This document shows positions 53,737 through 62,619 of a stretch of 64,000 bases of DNA, in pieces. The stretch is from positions 248,001-312,000 of the forward strand of contig NZ_LBMD01000001.1 of NCBI RefSeq assembly GCF_001293645.1. The letters are read 5' to 3'. A program made the position numbers and the translations under genes. The notes under the pieces were generated by a model. It ran no database searches, had not been told where the DNA came from, and was given only the letters and a program-made list of their open reading frames with translations. Every line of letters begins with the position of its first letter. Position 1 is the first letter of the stretch. Source of the stretch: Bacillus sp. CHD6a. Lineage in GTDB: Bacteria > Bacillota > Bacilli > Bacillales > Bacillaceae_I.

Positions 53737-54990
53737 TTAAACCAGCTCCAGCATTAGTAATTTTGGTTCTTCTAAGAGTTGAGTCAGCCTGTTGGTAAAT
53801 GCAACAGCGGTAGCCCCATCTGCTACACGGTGATCAAAGGACATGGAAATGTTCATAATGGAACGTATTACAATCTCATCCTGTTCATTTACAACTGGTC
53901 GCTTTTTGGTTTTGTGGAAGGAGATCAAGCCCACTTCCGGCTGATTGATAATTGGTGTAGCGCCAATACTTCCTCCAAGAGGACCAACATTACTGATGGT
54001 AAAACTGCCGCCAGTCAATTCCTTCATGGAAAGCTTATTTTCCTGTGCCTTTTTTGTTAACTCTTTTAAATTGTCATGTATTTCTTTTAATGACTTTTTC
54101 TCTACATTACGGATCACAGGGACAATTAGTCCATCTTCTGTATCGGTAGCTATTCCTATGTGATGTTCTTTCATTAATTCTATTGTTTCTTCCTGCTCAT
54201 TCAATCTGGCATTAAAGATTGGATAATCCTTTAGGGCGATGGATATGGCTTTTAAGAATAAAGCAGTTGCTGATATGCTTTGATTGCTTTTTTTCCAAAT
54301 CTCTCTGAGTTCTAAAATATTTGTCACATCTATTTCTTCAAAATGAGTGCAATGAGGTATCGTAAGAAGTGACTGTGACATTTTTTTACCTATCTGTTTT
54401 CTTCGACCTCTGAATGGAATGACAGTGGTAGGTTCTTGTTGATCTTTTAATTCTGTTTTGGTTTGAGTTTCCTGAACTGGTTTTTCTTTTACTTCATCCA
54501 TTTGAGCAGGCTGCTTTAAACTCTCTATGAATCTATATACATCCTCATCTGTGATTCTTCCAGCAGGACCGGTCCCCTTAATCTGTTCAAGATTAACTCC
54601 AGCGTCCCTCGCAATCTTTCTTGTATATGGAGCCGCCATGATTCTAAATGATTGAGGCTTTGTTTGTGGTTGGTGCTCTCTTTTTGTTTCTTCAGCTTTT
54701 GTAGAAATGTTTGTATGTGTCAAATTGGGAGGCGTAGTTAATTTGTTCCCAACTGATTCAGCTTCTAACAAAAATAAGGTGGTCCCAACTGAAATGGTTT
54801 CCCCTTCTTTAACCAATATTTCTTTGATGACTCCAGCAAGTGGTGCCGGTATTTCAGCTGTCATTTTATCCGTTTGCACCTCAACCAAAGGCTCATCTGG
54901 CTTTACTTTATCTCCTTTTTTAACAAAAAAAGATAAAATATCAGCCTGTGTCATGCCTTCCCCAATATCATGAAGTTTGACCTCGATCAT
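53737..54990 (-). CDS. 2-oxoacid dehydrogenase E2 (dihydrolipoyl acyltransferase)
   Basis: Core of the complex, 417 residues. N-terminal lipoyl domain with the lipoylated Lys in VEVQTDKMTAEIPAP (about residue 43), a linker, the E1/E3-binding domain AAPYTRKIARDAGVNLEQIKGTGPAGRITDEDV (about 118-150) and the catalytic domain ending in MSFDHRVADGA (His and Asp). The acyl group is not fixed by sequence; the neighbours suggest arylacetyl or branched acyl. Operon gene 5. Confidence 0.9.
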   Translation of the reverse strand: MIEVKLHDIGEGMTQADILSFFVKKGDKVKPDEPLVEVQTDKMTAEIPAPLAGVIKEILVKEGETISVGTTLFLLEAESVGNKLTTPPNLTHTNISTKAEETKREHQPQTKPQSFRIMAAPYTRKIARDAGVNLEQIKGTGPAGRITDEDVYRFIESLKQPAQMDEVKEKPVQETQTKTELKDQQEPTTVIPFRGRRKQIGKKMSQSLLTIPHCTHFEEIDVTNILELREIWKKSNQSISATALFLKAISIALKDYPIFNARLNEQEETIELMKEHHIGIATDTEDGLIVPVIRNVEKKSLKEIHDNLKELTKKAQENKLSMKELTGGSFTISNVGPLGGSIGATPIINQPEVGLISFHKTKKRPVVNEQDEIVIRSIMNISMSFDHRVADGATAVAFTNRLTQLLEEPKLLMLELV

Positions 54991-55008
54991 ATGTTGAACC
55001 CCCTTTCA

Positions 55009-56004
55009 CTAAAACTTCATCACTTTATTTACTGCCGCAACCACCCTGTCAGTAGTTGGAAGGTAGTAGTCTTCAAACCCGAAATAAGGAACAGGCACAT
55101 CAAATCCCGTTACTCGCTCCACTGGTGCCTTTTGATGGAGGAATGATGTCTCATTAATAATAGCAAGAACATCTCCACTAACACTTGTTGCCGCATGCGC
55201 TTCGTGCACAATAACCGTTCTACCAGTTTTCTGTACAGATTCTGCAATAATATCTCTGTCAATCGGGTACAGGCTTCTTAGATCAATCACTTCGCAACTT
55301 ACACCCTCAGATTCTAGTTTCTTCGCAGATTGAAGGGCAACCGGAATCATGGCTCCCCACGCAATAATCGTGACATCTTCCCCTTCCTTGCAAATTTTCC
55401 CTTTCCCTATTTCTACTGAATACTTTCCTTCTGGTACTTCCTCTCTGACAGAACGATAACATCGCATTGGTTCTAAGAACAGAACAGGATCTGGATCCTC
55501 GATTGCAGCAATTAATAATCCTTTGGCGTCATATGGATTAGATGGACAAACTACTTTGATTCCCGGCATATGAGTAAAAATTGCCTCTGTACTATCTGAG
55601 TGAATTTCTGGTGCCCTAACTCCAGCTCCATATGGTGCGCGGATGACCATAGGGACGGTATAATGCCCCATCGTTCTAGCCCTGATTCTTGATGCATGCG
55701 TCATGATTTGTTCGTAGGCAGGATAAATAAATCCAAGAAATTGTATTTCTGTAACTGGACGAAAACCATTTATCGCCATGCCGATTGCAGCTCCAATGAA
55801 ACCAGCTTCACTTAAAGGTGTATCCATAACACGGTCTTCGCCATATTTCTCTTGCAAGCCCTCTGTGGCACGAAAAACACCCCCATTTACTCCAATGTCT
55901 TCCCCCATAAGAAGGACATGTTCGTTTTCACGGAGCATGGTATCCAACCCATCTGTAATTGCTTGAACCATTGTCAATGTTTTCGTTTTCAATGCCGTTT
56001 CCAC
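55009..56004 (-). CDS. 2-oxoacid dehydrogenase E1 beta subunit
   Basis: 331 residues of the transketolase-like E1beta family: GEDIGVNGGVFRATEGLQEK, MDTPLSEAGFIGAAIGMAI, TEIQFLGFIYPAYEQI, RAPYGAGVRAPEIHSDSTEA, HEAHAATSVSGDV. Start GTG 56004 overlaps the E1alpha stop (TAGTG), preceded by GGTGA, so the two subunits are translationally coupled. Confidence 0.92.
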   Translation of the reverse strand: METALKTKTLTMVQAITDGLDTMLRENEHVLLMGEDIGVNGGVFRATEGLQEKYGEDRVMDTPLSEAGFIGAAIGMAINGFRPVTEIQFLGFIYPAYEQIMTHASRIRARTMGHYTVPMVIRAPYGAGVRAPEIHSDSTEAIFTHMPGIKVVCPSNPYDAKGLLIAAIEDPDPVLFLEPMRCYRSVREEVPEGKYSVEIGKGKICKEGEDVTIIAWGAMIPVALQSAKKLESEGVSCEVIDLRSLYPIDRDIIAESVQKTGRTVIVHEAHAATSVSGDVLAIINETSFLHQKAPVERVTGFDVPVPYFGFEDYYLPTTDRVVAAVNKVMKF

Positions 56005-57068
56005 TATACTTCACCTCTCATCAGTTGAAGAAGTTCTTTTTTCTGTTGGTCAATTCCACATGTCGGCTTTTCAAACACATAGTCAAACATGTCAGCAGGA
56101 TCTGCCTTTGGAAAGTTCTCCATTTCTTCTATTGCAGTATCGACTTCTTGAGAAAGCTCTACTACCATTGATTCCTTCCAGTCTTCTGTAAACCAGCCTT
56201 GATTTTTCATAAAACGTTCCAATCGAAGAACAGGGTCATTCTCACGGCGTTTCTCGTTTTCAGATTGGTCTCTGTATTTGGTTGGGTCATCAGCAGTTGT
56301 ATGGGCTCCATATCTCCATGTTACCGCTTCAATTAAGGTTGGTCCCTCGCCGTTTCTTGCTTTTTCTAAAGAATCCAACGTATGAAAATAAACAGAAAAA
56401 ATATCATTCCCGTCAATACGAACACTTTTCATGTCATAAGCAAGTGCTTTCTGAGCAATTGTTTCAGTATTCATTTGTTTGGATAGAGGTACAGAAATAG
56501 CAAAATGATTGTTCTGGTTAAAAAACACAACCGGCGCCTTAAGAACACTTGCAAAGTTTAACCCTTCATGAAAATCACCTTCAGATGTTGCTCCATCACC
56601 AAAATAAACGATACTTGCATTTTTCGTTCCTTTTCTTTTCTCTGCATAGGCTGCGCCTACCGCATGTGGAAGCTGTGTTGCTATTGGAATCCCCGGTGGA
56701 AATACTTTTTTCCCATTTGCCGGAATACACCCTTCATTTCTTCCATTCCAAAACAAGAGAATATTGCGAAGGGAATGACCGAACGTCATGGTAGCACCAT
56801 GATCCCTATAAGATGGAAATAGCCAGTCTTCATCCTCCAATGCCATTGCACTCCCTACCTGGGAAGCTTCTTGCCCCTCATAAGGAGCATAGGTACCGAT
56901 GCGGCCTTGTCGTTGAAGACTAATACATTTTTTGTCAAAAGTGCGAATTCTAAGTAAATGTCTATACATAGACTTTGCAAGTTCTTCTGTAATTCTTTCT
57001 TCATACGTTTTATCAAGGATGTTACCTTGATTATCAATAATCTGAATGATAGGAAATTGATTTATCAC
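56004..57068 (-). CDS. 2-oxoacid dehydrogenase E1 alpha subunit
   Basis: Thiamine-diphosphate decarboxylase subunit, 354 residues. Start GTG 57068, seven bases after GGGGG. TPP/Mg motif YFGDGATSEGDFHEGLNFASV followed by APVVFFNQNN, plus phosphorylation-loop-like YRYGAHTTADDPTKYRD. Of the PdhA/BkdA type found in Gram-positives. With phenylalanine dehydrogenase directly upstream (17 bp), phenylpyruvate is a plausible substrate; branched-chain oxoacids are the main alternative. Confidence 0.9.
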   Translation of the reverse strand: MINQFPIIQIIDNQGNILDKTYEERITEELAKSMYRHLLRIRTFDKKCISLQRQGRIGTYAPYEGQEASQVGSAMALEDEDWLFPSYRDHGATMTFGHSLRNILLFWNGRNEGCIPANGKKVFPPGIPIATQLPHAVGAAYAEKRKGTKNASIVYFGDGATSEGDFHEGLNFASVLKAPVVFFNQNNHFAISVPLSKQMNTETIAQKALAYDMKSVRIDGNDIFSVYFHTLDSLEKARNGEGPTLIEAVTWRYGAHTTADDPTKYRDQSENEKRRENDPVLRLERFMKNQGWFTEDWKESMVVELSQEVDTAIEEMENFPKADPADMFDYVFEKPTCGIDQQKKELLQLMRGEV

Positions 57069-57084
57069 CTTATTTCCCCCTCTA

Positions 57085-58185
57085 TTAAACTCGTACTGAC
57101 CATTTTGGTCGCTTGGAATGAGTGAAGAAGCTGTTTCTTCTGCTTCTATCTACTAATCTCTGTTCGCAGAAGTTATTTGCCGCTTCCACTGTCGTAATAT
57201 TCATTTTCTCTGCTTCTTTATAAACATCCATTAAAGAATTATAGATAGCCATAGTTTTGCGAAGAACACGTTCTTTGTTTGGTTCATATAGTTCATCTGC
57301 GACTTGAATCAGTCCACCGGCATTGACGATGTAATCTGGAGCATAAAGGATCCCTTTTTCTTGCAGCATTGCACAGTGATGATTTTCAATCAGCTGGTTA
57401 TTGGCTGAACCTACCACTGCTTTTACCTTCAACTGTTCTATCGTCTGGTCGTTGATGATTCCACCAAGTGCGCACGGTACAAACACATCTGCATCAACCG
57501 AGTAGATTTCATCTCCGCCAACCACTTTGATACCTGCTCCAATCTCTTTCGCTTTGGCGACCAGTTGGTTAATGGCGAATTCATTGATGTCAGATACATA
57601 AATGTCTGCTCCAGCATGCATTAGCTGCTCTGCCACTTTTGCCCCAACCTTTCCTAATCCTTGGATTGCATAACTTTTTCCGTAAAGATTTTTCGAACCC
57701 CATAGTGTAAGGTTTGTCGCTTCAATTCCGTAGATAACGCCTTGAGCTGTTGGTACGGAGGAATCCCCACTTCCTCCATACACCTCATCCACACCTACAA
57801 TACAATTGGTTTCTTTTAAAGCATGCACGAAATCCTCCGGTGATGTTCCCATATCGGTGCCAGTATAAAAACGACCATTTAACGATTCAACAAATTGACC
57901 GAACGCTCTAAATAATTCTGGAGTTTTGTCTTTATTCGGGTCCCCAATGATAACCGCTTTCCCACCACCAAAATCAACATCTGCTGCAGCGCATTTATAG
58001 GTCATCCCTTTTGAAAGACGGAGAACATCATATAATGCAGCATCCACAGATTGATATGGTTGCATTCGACATCCTCCCAAAGCTGGTCCTAGCGTTGTGT
58101 TATGTATGGCAATTATGGCTTTCAACCCAGTATCTGGATCATTACAAAAGACTACTTGTTGGTGTTGTTGAATTTTATCGAACAT
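57085..58185 (-). CDS. pdh: Phenylalanine dehydrogenase (Glu/Leu/Phe/Val family)
   Basis: NAD-dependent oxidative deaminase, about 366 residues. Core motifs: [32 protein letters not shown] (catalytic Lys), [31 protein letters not shown] (catalytic Asp), [15 protein letters not shown] (NAD) and [25 protein letters not shown]. The [14 protein letters not shown] and [16 protein letters not shown] segments resemble known Bacillus phenylalanine dehydrogenases more than leucine dehydrogenases (GGTRM, NLGGGK). Start at ATG 58185 with GGAGG seven bases upstream; the frame is open to 58239. Leucine dehydrogenase is the alternative call. Confidence 0.85.
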   Translation of the reverse strand: MFDKIQQHQQVVFCNDPDTGLKAIIAIHNTTLGPALGGCRMQPYQSVDAALYDVLRLSKGMTYKCAAADVDFGGGKAVIIGDPNKDKTPELFRAFGQFVESLNGRFYTGTDMGTSPEDFVHALKETNCIVGVDEVYGGSGDSSVPTAQGVIYGIEATNLTLWGSKNLYGKSYAIQGLGKVGAKVAEQLMHAGADIYVSDINEFAINQLVAKAKEIGAGIKVVGGDEIYSVDADVFVPCALGGIINDQTIEQLKVKAVVGSANNQLIENHHCAMLQEKGILYAPDYIVNAGGLIQVADELYEPNKERVLRKTMAIYNSLMDVYKEAEKMNITTVEAANNFCEQRLVDRSRRNSFFTHSKRPKWSVRV

Positions 58186-58245
58186 CTCCATTCCTCCAAC
58201 TTCTGAAGTAAGCGTTTTCATATTTGTCAAAGCAACCACCCTTTT

Positions 58246-58641
58246 TCAGTTTTTCTTATAGTCTATCATCGTTTGGATTTTTCTCTTTGGTAATACTACC
58301 TGCGTAACTTCCCCTTCTCCAACAACGCGATCTTCAGAAAATATTAAAACTTTTGTGATGATGAAGTTCTTCTTAAGACCCACTACCGTTGCTTCTAACG
58401 TCAACATTGTTCCTTCTGTTGCCGGTGCAAGATGCTTCACTTTAACTTCTGCACCCATTCCTTCTTCCGTCTCTTCTAAAATTTCTAATATCATTTGCCG
58501 TGAAACCCACTCCATGTGATAGACCATCATTGCGGTGGAATACACGGGATGAATTAATTCACCTTCAAACTGGGCAAACATTTTGTTGGTAACGGTGATT
58601 TGAATGGAATGTTTCGTACCTAACGTTAGTTGCCGCTTCAT
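58246..58641 (-). CDS. FlK-like hotdog thioesterase, first gene of the operon
   Basis: 131 residues, single hotdog domain. The catalytic pattern of fluoroacetyl-CoA thioesterase FlK is present: Thr and Glu in TAMMVYHMEW, and His in VKVKHLAPATEGTML. Hydrolyses an acyl-CoA; in this operon the likely substrate is the CoA ester made by the oxoacid dehydrogenase, for example phenylacetyl-CoA, releasing the acid for export and freeing CoA. ATG after GAGGTG. The operator/promoter lies directly upstream. Confidence 0.85.
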   Translation of the reverse strand: MKRQLTLGTKHSIQITVTNKMFAQFEGELIHPVYSTAMMVYHMEWVSRQMILEILEETEEGMGAEVKVKHLAPATEGTMLTLEATVVGLKKNFIITKVLIFSEDRVVGEGEVTQVVLPKRKIQTMIDYKKN

Positions 58642-58654
58642 GTGTTCACCTCAA

Positions 58655-58708
58655 AACGTATAACGTTTATTCAACGCTATAATAACATTCCGTTAAATGA
58701 ACCGTCAA
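58655..58708 (-). promoter_or_regulatory. Promoter and operator of the phenylalanine operon (shared motif, copy 1)
   Basis: Minus strand -35 TTGACG (58703-58708), 18-bp spacer, -10 TATTAT (58679-58684). A 35-bp motif at 58655-58689 overlaps the -10 and initial transcribed bases; read on the plus strand its conserved parts are AACGT, CGTTT, TTCAACG, TATA and TAACA. The same motif stands at the same offset in the transporter promoter at 62620-62673. Confidence 0.75.
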
Positions 58709-58810
58709 TAAATTGTAGAAATTTTATAAATAGTCAATCATAAATGGTTTTGCTCTTTATAAGAAAACAAAAATATTGAACCTAAAAAATTTTGTTAATT
58801 GATTTATCAC

Positions 58811-58942
58811 CGCTGTTCCTTTCCGCAAATGGCTTCGCTTTCCGCGGGACGGTGCTTGAGCCTCCTCACTTCGTTGCGGGGTCTCAACCTACCGTTACTC
58901 CCCCGCTGGAGTCTTCGCCTTTTGCTCCAATACACTGCTGAA
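58811..58942. repeat. Palindromic MITE-like repeat, copy at 58.8 kb
   Basis: Almost identical core to the copy at 13.2 kb: CTTCGCTTTCCGCGGGACGG, GAGCCTCCTCACTTCGTTGC, GGGGTCTCAACCTACCG, CCCCGCTGGAGTCTTCGCC. Both copies are followed after roughly 90 bp by CTTGTTGATTG-AAGTG-like DNA (59013-59030 here, 13427-13441 there), so the element may extend that far. Confidence 0.8.
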
Positions 58943-59103
58943 TATTGCATGTTAAATGAATGCATTATCAGCTACTTCAGTTAAAGTTTCCTTTTTTATA
59001 ACCTCTTAAATTAATGTAGCTTTCTTGTTGATTGAAGTGGAAGTCGTGCGAATCTCTTTGACTAATTCAATTACCTTCATATCGGTGGCGATGAGGACCT
59101 CTT

Positions 59104-59149
59104 TACTCCTAATTTCTCGTCACTGAGGTCTTCATAACGGTGATGAGGA
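59104..59149. repeat. Direct repeat left of the 52-bp array
   Basis: 46 bp (TACTCCT...CTGAGGTCTTCATAACGGTG...) repeated without gaps at 59574-59619 with seven mismatches by my count; the two copies bracket the tandem array. Confidence 0.75.
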
Positions 59150-59204
59150 GTCAAGTCCATATTAATGTGCAAAAATAGTTAAAACATGATCTAAGGATAA
59201 ATCC

Positions 59205-59507
59205 CCTATGACCACTGCCCCTCTGCTTTTTCACCCTCACCTGTCGTCATACACCTCCTATGACGACCGCTCCTCTACTTTTTCACCTTCACCGGTCGTC
59301 ATACACCTCCTATGACGACCGCTCCTCTGCTTTTTCACCTTCACCTGTCGTCATACACATCCTATAATGACGACTCCTCTACTTTTTCACCCTCACCTGT
59401 CGTCATACACTTCCTATGACGACGACTCCTCTACTTTTTCACCCTCACCTGTCGTCATACACCTCCTATGACGACCGCTCCTCTGCTTTTCCACTCTTTC
59501 CGGGCAT
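59205..59507. repeat. 52-bp tandem repeat array with hairpins and mini-ORFs
   Basis: Units start (CCTATG) at 59205, 59257, 59309, 59361, 59413 and 59465, exactly 52 bp apart; the last is partial. Each junction holds the inverted repeat GTCGTCATA-N7-TATGACGAC. Between hairpins is a pyrimidine-rich CTCCTCTGCTTTTTCACC segment. On the minus strand every unit reads AGGAGGTGT-ATG and a 14-codon frame such as MTTGEGEKVEESSS ending in TAG. Not a CRISPR: there are no unique spacers. Confidence 0.85.
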
Positions 59508-59573
59508 GATTGAGACGCCTTCTCTGTTACCGTTTCCTTCTTTCCCACTATGCTTCGGGCATTGAGACTTCTC

Positions 59574-59619
59574 TACTCCTGTTTCCTCGTCTCTGAGGTC
59601 TCCATAACGGTGATCAAGA
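59574..59619. repeat. Direct repeat right of the 52-bp array
   Basis: Second copy of the 46-bp repeat at 59104-59149. The rest of 58943-59670 holds no gene that I can support. Confidence 0.75.
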
Positions 59620-59660
59620 ACTACTCTGAGGACTAACCACAATTCAATCTTCTTAAACAA

Positions 59661-59691
59661 TAAAAAAAGAGGAAATGACCAGGTCATTCCC
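59661..59691 (-). terminator. Terminator of the transporter operon
   Basis: GGAAATGACC / GGTCATTCC stem (59671-59680 with 59682-59690), followed on the minus strand by CTC and a T-run of seven (A's at 59662-59668). Confidence 0.8.
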
Positions 59692-59702
59692 CCCTTCTAT
59701 TA

Positions 59703-60497
59703 TCAACTTAGTAATGCTCTGTCGTTGGTCATTGCTTGTCCGCGTATTCGCTGGAATTCAGAAAGCAATCGTTCAATAGTAAGAGATTTCTTTTCATCCT
59801 CTCCTACTTCCAGAATAATTTGTCCTTTGTCCATCATAATTAATCGATTCCCAAGATCAAGTGCCTGCTGCATGTTGTGGGTTACCATCAATGTCGTCAA
59901 GCCTTTATCTGCAACGATTTCTTTTGTGATGTTGGTAATCAATTCTGCACGAGATGGATCGAGAGCTGCCGTATGCTCATCTAAAAGAAGGATATCAGGT
60001 TCTGTGAATGTTGCCATCAAAAGGGACAGTGCTTGTCTTTCCCCACCTGAAAGTAATCCAACTTTTGCACTCAGTCTGTTTTCCAAACCAAGGTGCAACG
60101 TCTCCAGTACTACTTTGAAATAAGTTTTTCTCTTTTTTGTGACACCCATTTTTAATGTCCTTTTCTTATTCCGCGAATAAGCCATTGCTAGATTCTCTTC
60201 AATTGTCATCGTGGGCGCCGTTCCTGCCATCGGGTCCTGAAACACTCTTCCAATATATTTTGCCCTTCGATGTTCTGCCAAATAGGTGACATCACGCCCA
60301 TCAATCTCAACTTTTCCGGTATCAGGCGTTAGCACACCGGAAATCATATTCATTAGCGTCGACTTACCGGCACCGTTACTACCAATGATGGTGACGAAAT
60401 CTCCTTGTTTCAAGGAAAGGTTAATGGTATCAAGTGCATTTTTTTCATCTAATGTTCCTTCATTAAAAATTTTGTTAATCTGTGTTAAGTGTAGCAC
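59703..60497 (-). CDS. ABC transporter ATPase (aromatic amino acid-type, TrpZ-like)
   Basis: About 264 residues. Walker A IIGSNGAGKSTLMN, Q-loop RVFQDPMAGTAPTMTIEENL, signature LLSGGERQALSLLMA, Walker B ILLLDEHTAALDP, H-loop VTHNMQQAL. Start GTG 60497 with GGGG six bases upstream; it overlaps the permease gene by 23 bp. Third gene of a three-part importer. Confidence 0.9.
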   Translation of the reverse strand: MLHLTQINKIFNEGTLDEKNALDTINLSLKQGDFVTIIGSNGAGKSTLMNMISGVLTPDTGKVEIDGRDVTYLAEHRRAKYIGRVFQDPMAGTAPTMTIEENLAMAYSRNKKRTLKMGVTKKRKTYFKVVLETLHLGLENRLSAKVGLLSGGERQALSLLMATFTEPDILLLDEHTAALDPSRAELITNITKEIVADKGLTTLMVTHNMQQALDLGNRLIMMDKGQIILEVGEDEKKSLTIERLLSEFQRIRGQAMTNDRALLS

Positions 60498-61497
60498 GTT
60501 GATCCCCCTTTTCATTGGCAGAATGAAGAGTTCCAAGCTTTAACAACTTCTGTTTCTTTCGCTTTCTATCTTTATAACTTTCAATGAATTTAGGAGTAAT
60601 AAGTGCCAAAATAACAATGGTGGCCGTTATGGCTTTTAAGTCACCTGTTTCTAAGAACTCCACCCTTAATGCTAGCGTCACGACAATTCGATAGATGATT
60701 GCGCCACCGATAACGGCAAACGTGGTCCAAGCAATCGTTCTTGTACCGAAAATGGCTTCTCCGATAATGACAGATGCCAATCCGATGATAATCATCCCGA
60801 TACCCATTCCAACGTCTGCATACCCACCATGCTGGGCAATAAGAGCACCTGAGAATGCAACCATGGCATTTGAAATCCCTAAACCAAGAATAACCAGTCC
60901 ACTTGTATTGGCAGAAAGGCTTCGAATCATTCGCTTATTATCACCTGTCGCTCTGATTGCCAAACCGATTTCCGTTTTTAAGAACAAATCAGTTAAAACT
61001 TTTATCGCAAAAGTCACAATTAACATAATGGCGATAATGCCCCATGTTCTCGGTAAGAAATTGGCTAATCCAACAGATGTGAAGATATTGTTTAAAAACT
61101 CATCTATCCCTGTATTCCCCCACCAGGAACGGATGTTTGTGAAAAAAGTATCACTATTTAATAATGGTACATTGGATCTTCCCATTATTCGCAAATTAAT
61201 GGAATAAAGAGCAATCATCATTAAAATACCAGATAAAAGGGGATTGATTTTTCCAAACGTATGTAAAGAGCCAGTAATACAGCCTGCGATAAATCCTGCA
61301 AACATCGCTACCACTGTTGCCGTAACGGGACTATACCCGCTGACAATCATTGTCGCAGCAACGGCAGCACCTGTTACAAAGCTTCCATCTACCGTCAAAT
61401 CGGGAAAATCAAGGACCCTAAAGGAAAGATATACCCCTAGGGCCATGATGGCATAGATGATTCCCAATTCGACTGAACCAAAAATTGCTGTAATCAT
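60475..61497 (-). CDS. ABC transporter permease (TrpY-like)
   Basis: 340 residues, about eight or nine helices. FRVLDFPDLTVDGSFVTGAA near the N-terminus, the transmission loop ATGDNKRMIRSLSANTSGLV and IIIGLASVIIGEAIFG are typical of the permeases paired with PF04392 binding proteins (LivH-like fold). ATG follows AAGGAG at good spacing. Second gene of the importer operon. Confidence 0.9.
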   Translation of the reverse strand: MITAIFGSVELGIIYAIMALGVYLSFRVLDFPDLTVDGSFVTGAAVAATMIVSGYSPVTATVVAMFAGFIAGCITGSLHTFGKINPLLSGILMMIALYSINLRIMGRSNVPLLNSDTFFTNIRSWWGNTGIDEFLNNIFTSVGLANFLPRTWGIIAIMLIVTFAIKVLTDLFLKTEIGLAIRATGDNKRMIRSLSANTSGLVILGLGISNAMVAFSGALIAQHGGYADVGMGIGMIIIGLASVIIGEAIFGTRTIAWTTFAVIGGAIIYRIVVTLALRVEFLETGDLKAITATIVILALITPKFIESYKDRKRKKQKLLKLGTLHSANEKGDQRATLNTD

Positions 61498-61530
61498 GTC
61501 AGAATCATCTCCTTGTTGTCTTATACATTC

Positions 61531-62529
61531 TTATTTTTCATCATAAAACTCTGCCATTTCACTCCAAGCATCCTGTACTTCCATACCTTGAGCTTCAGCA
61601 GCATCTGTATTAATAGTTAACTTCAAGCTCTTTGGATAGGATACGGGAATTTCAGAAGGGTCCTTTTCCCCTTTTAGAACTTGCACAGCCATCAAGCCGG
61701 TCTCATAACCTAAGTCAAAATAGTTAAATCCACTTGCTGCCACTGCCCCTGCTTTCATAGAATCAAGTTCTCCTGCAAACAAAGGTATTTTTTCTGTAGT
61801 TGCCACACTAATAAGGGACTGAATGGCTGATACAACGGTATTATCAGTAGGCATATAAATAGCATCTACTCTTCCAATTAAAGATTCTGCAGCCTGTTGA
61901 ACCTCTGCAGATGTAGAAACCGATGCTTCTACCAAGGAACCGCCTTTTTCTTCAACAAGGCCTTTCACAGTTTCTACTTGAACAACGGAGTTTTGTTCTC
62001 CCGTATTATAGATAACACCGATTTTTTTGGCACCAAACTCTTCCATCATGAAATTGATAGTAGTGGCAATCGCATCAGGGTGTGTATCTGAAGTACCTGT
62101 AATGTTATCTCCTGGTTTTTCAAAAGACTCTACTAACTGAGCACCAACAGGATCAGTTACAGATGTAAAAATGATGGGTATATCTTTTGTAGCCTGTAAA
62201 GCACTTTGCGCACTTGGAGTGGAGTTAGCAAAAATCATATCAACTTCATCTGCAACAAATTTGTCTGCAATAGGCTTGTTATTATTTGGATCACCTTGGG
62301 CATTTTGAACATCATATTTTACATTCTCGCCTTCTTTATAGCCGTTGTCTTCTAATGCCTTCTTAAATCCTTCGAAGGCTGCATCTAAAGAAGGATGTTC
62401 AGCAATTTGGGTAACACCAATCACTACTTCGTCCTTTGCATCTCCACTTGTTGAGTTAGAACTGCAACCCACCAATAACGCAGCGCATGCCATACTAGCT
62501 AAAATAGATTTCATCTTAAATTTTTTCAT
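61531..62529 (-). CDS. ABC transporter substrate-binding lipoprotein (TrpX-like, PF04392)
   Basis: 332 residues. Signal peptide with lipobox LLVGC, then the two-lobed binding fold: VVIGVTQIAEHPSLDAAFEG, VDMIFANSTPSAQSA, IIFTSVTDPVGAQLV, GTSDTHPDAIATT, GVIYNTGEQNS, DAIYMPTDNTVVSA. Family members bind tryptophan or phenylalanine in other Gram-positives and vibrios, to my knowledge. Its promoter carries the same operator as the phenylalanine catabolic operon, which supports an aromatic substrate. ATG after AAGGGGGAT. Confidence 0.9.
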   Translation of the reverse strand: MKKFKMKSILASMACAALLVGCSSNSTSGDAKDEVVIGVTQIAEHPSLDAAFEGFKKALEDNGYKEGENVKYDVQNAQGDPNNNKPIADKFVADEVDMIFANSTPSAQSALQATKDIPIIFTSVTDPVGAQLVESFEKPGDNITGTSDTHPDAIATTINFMMEEFGAKKIGVIYNTGEQNSVVQVETVKGLVEEKGGSLVEASVSTSAEVQQAAESLIGRVDAIYMPTDNTVVSAIQSLISVATTEKIPLFAGELDSMKAGAVAASGFNYFDLGYETGLMAVQVLKGEKDPSEIPVSYPKSLKLTINTDAAEAQGMEVQDAWSEMAEFYDEK

Positions 62530-62619
62530 CCTTATCCCCCTTATATATGTTTATAAGCTACATAAAATTATGTAAGCTATTGAAACCGTTTACATTATGA
62601 GTCTATCTATGATGAACAA

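Noticed and set aside
59205-59507. CRISPR array
   Set aside because: The 52-bp units are near-identical throughout, without constant repeats separated by unique spacers, and no cas genes are nearby.
59466-59687. 73-residue minus-strand open frame between the array and the importer operon
   Set aside because: It ends within the tandem repeat, starts at the importer terminator and has no ribosome site at its start; reported instead as part of the repeat.
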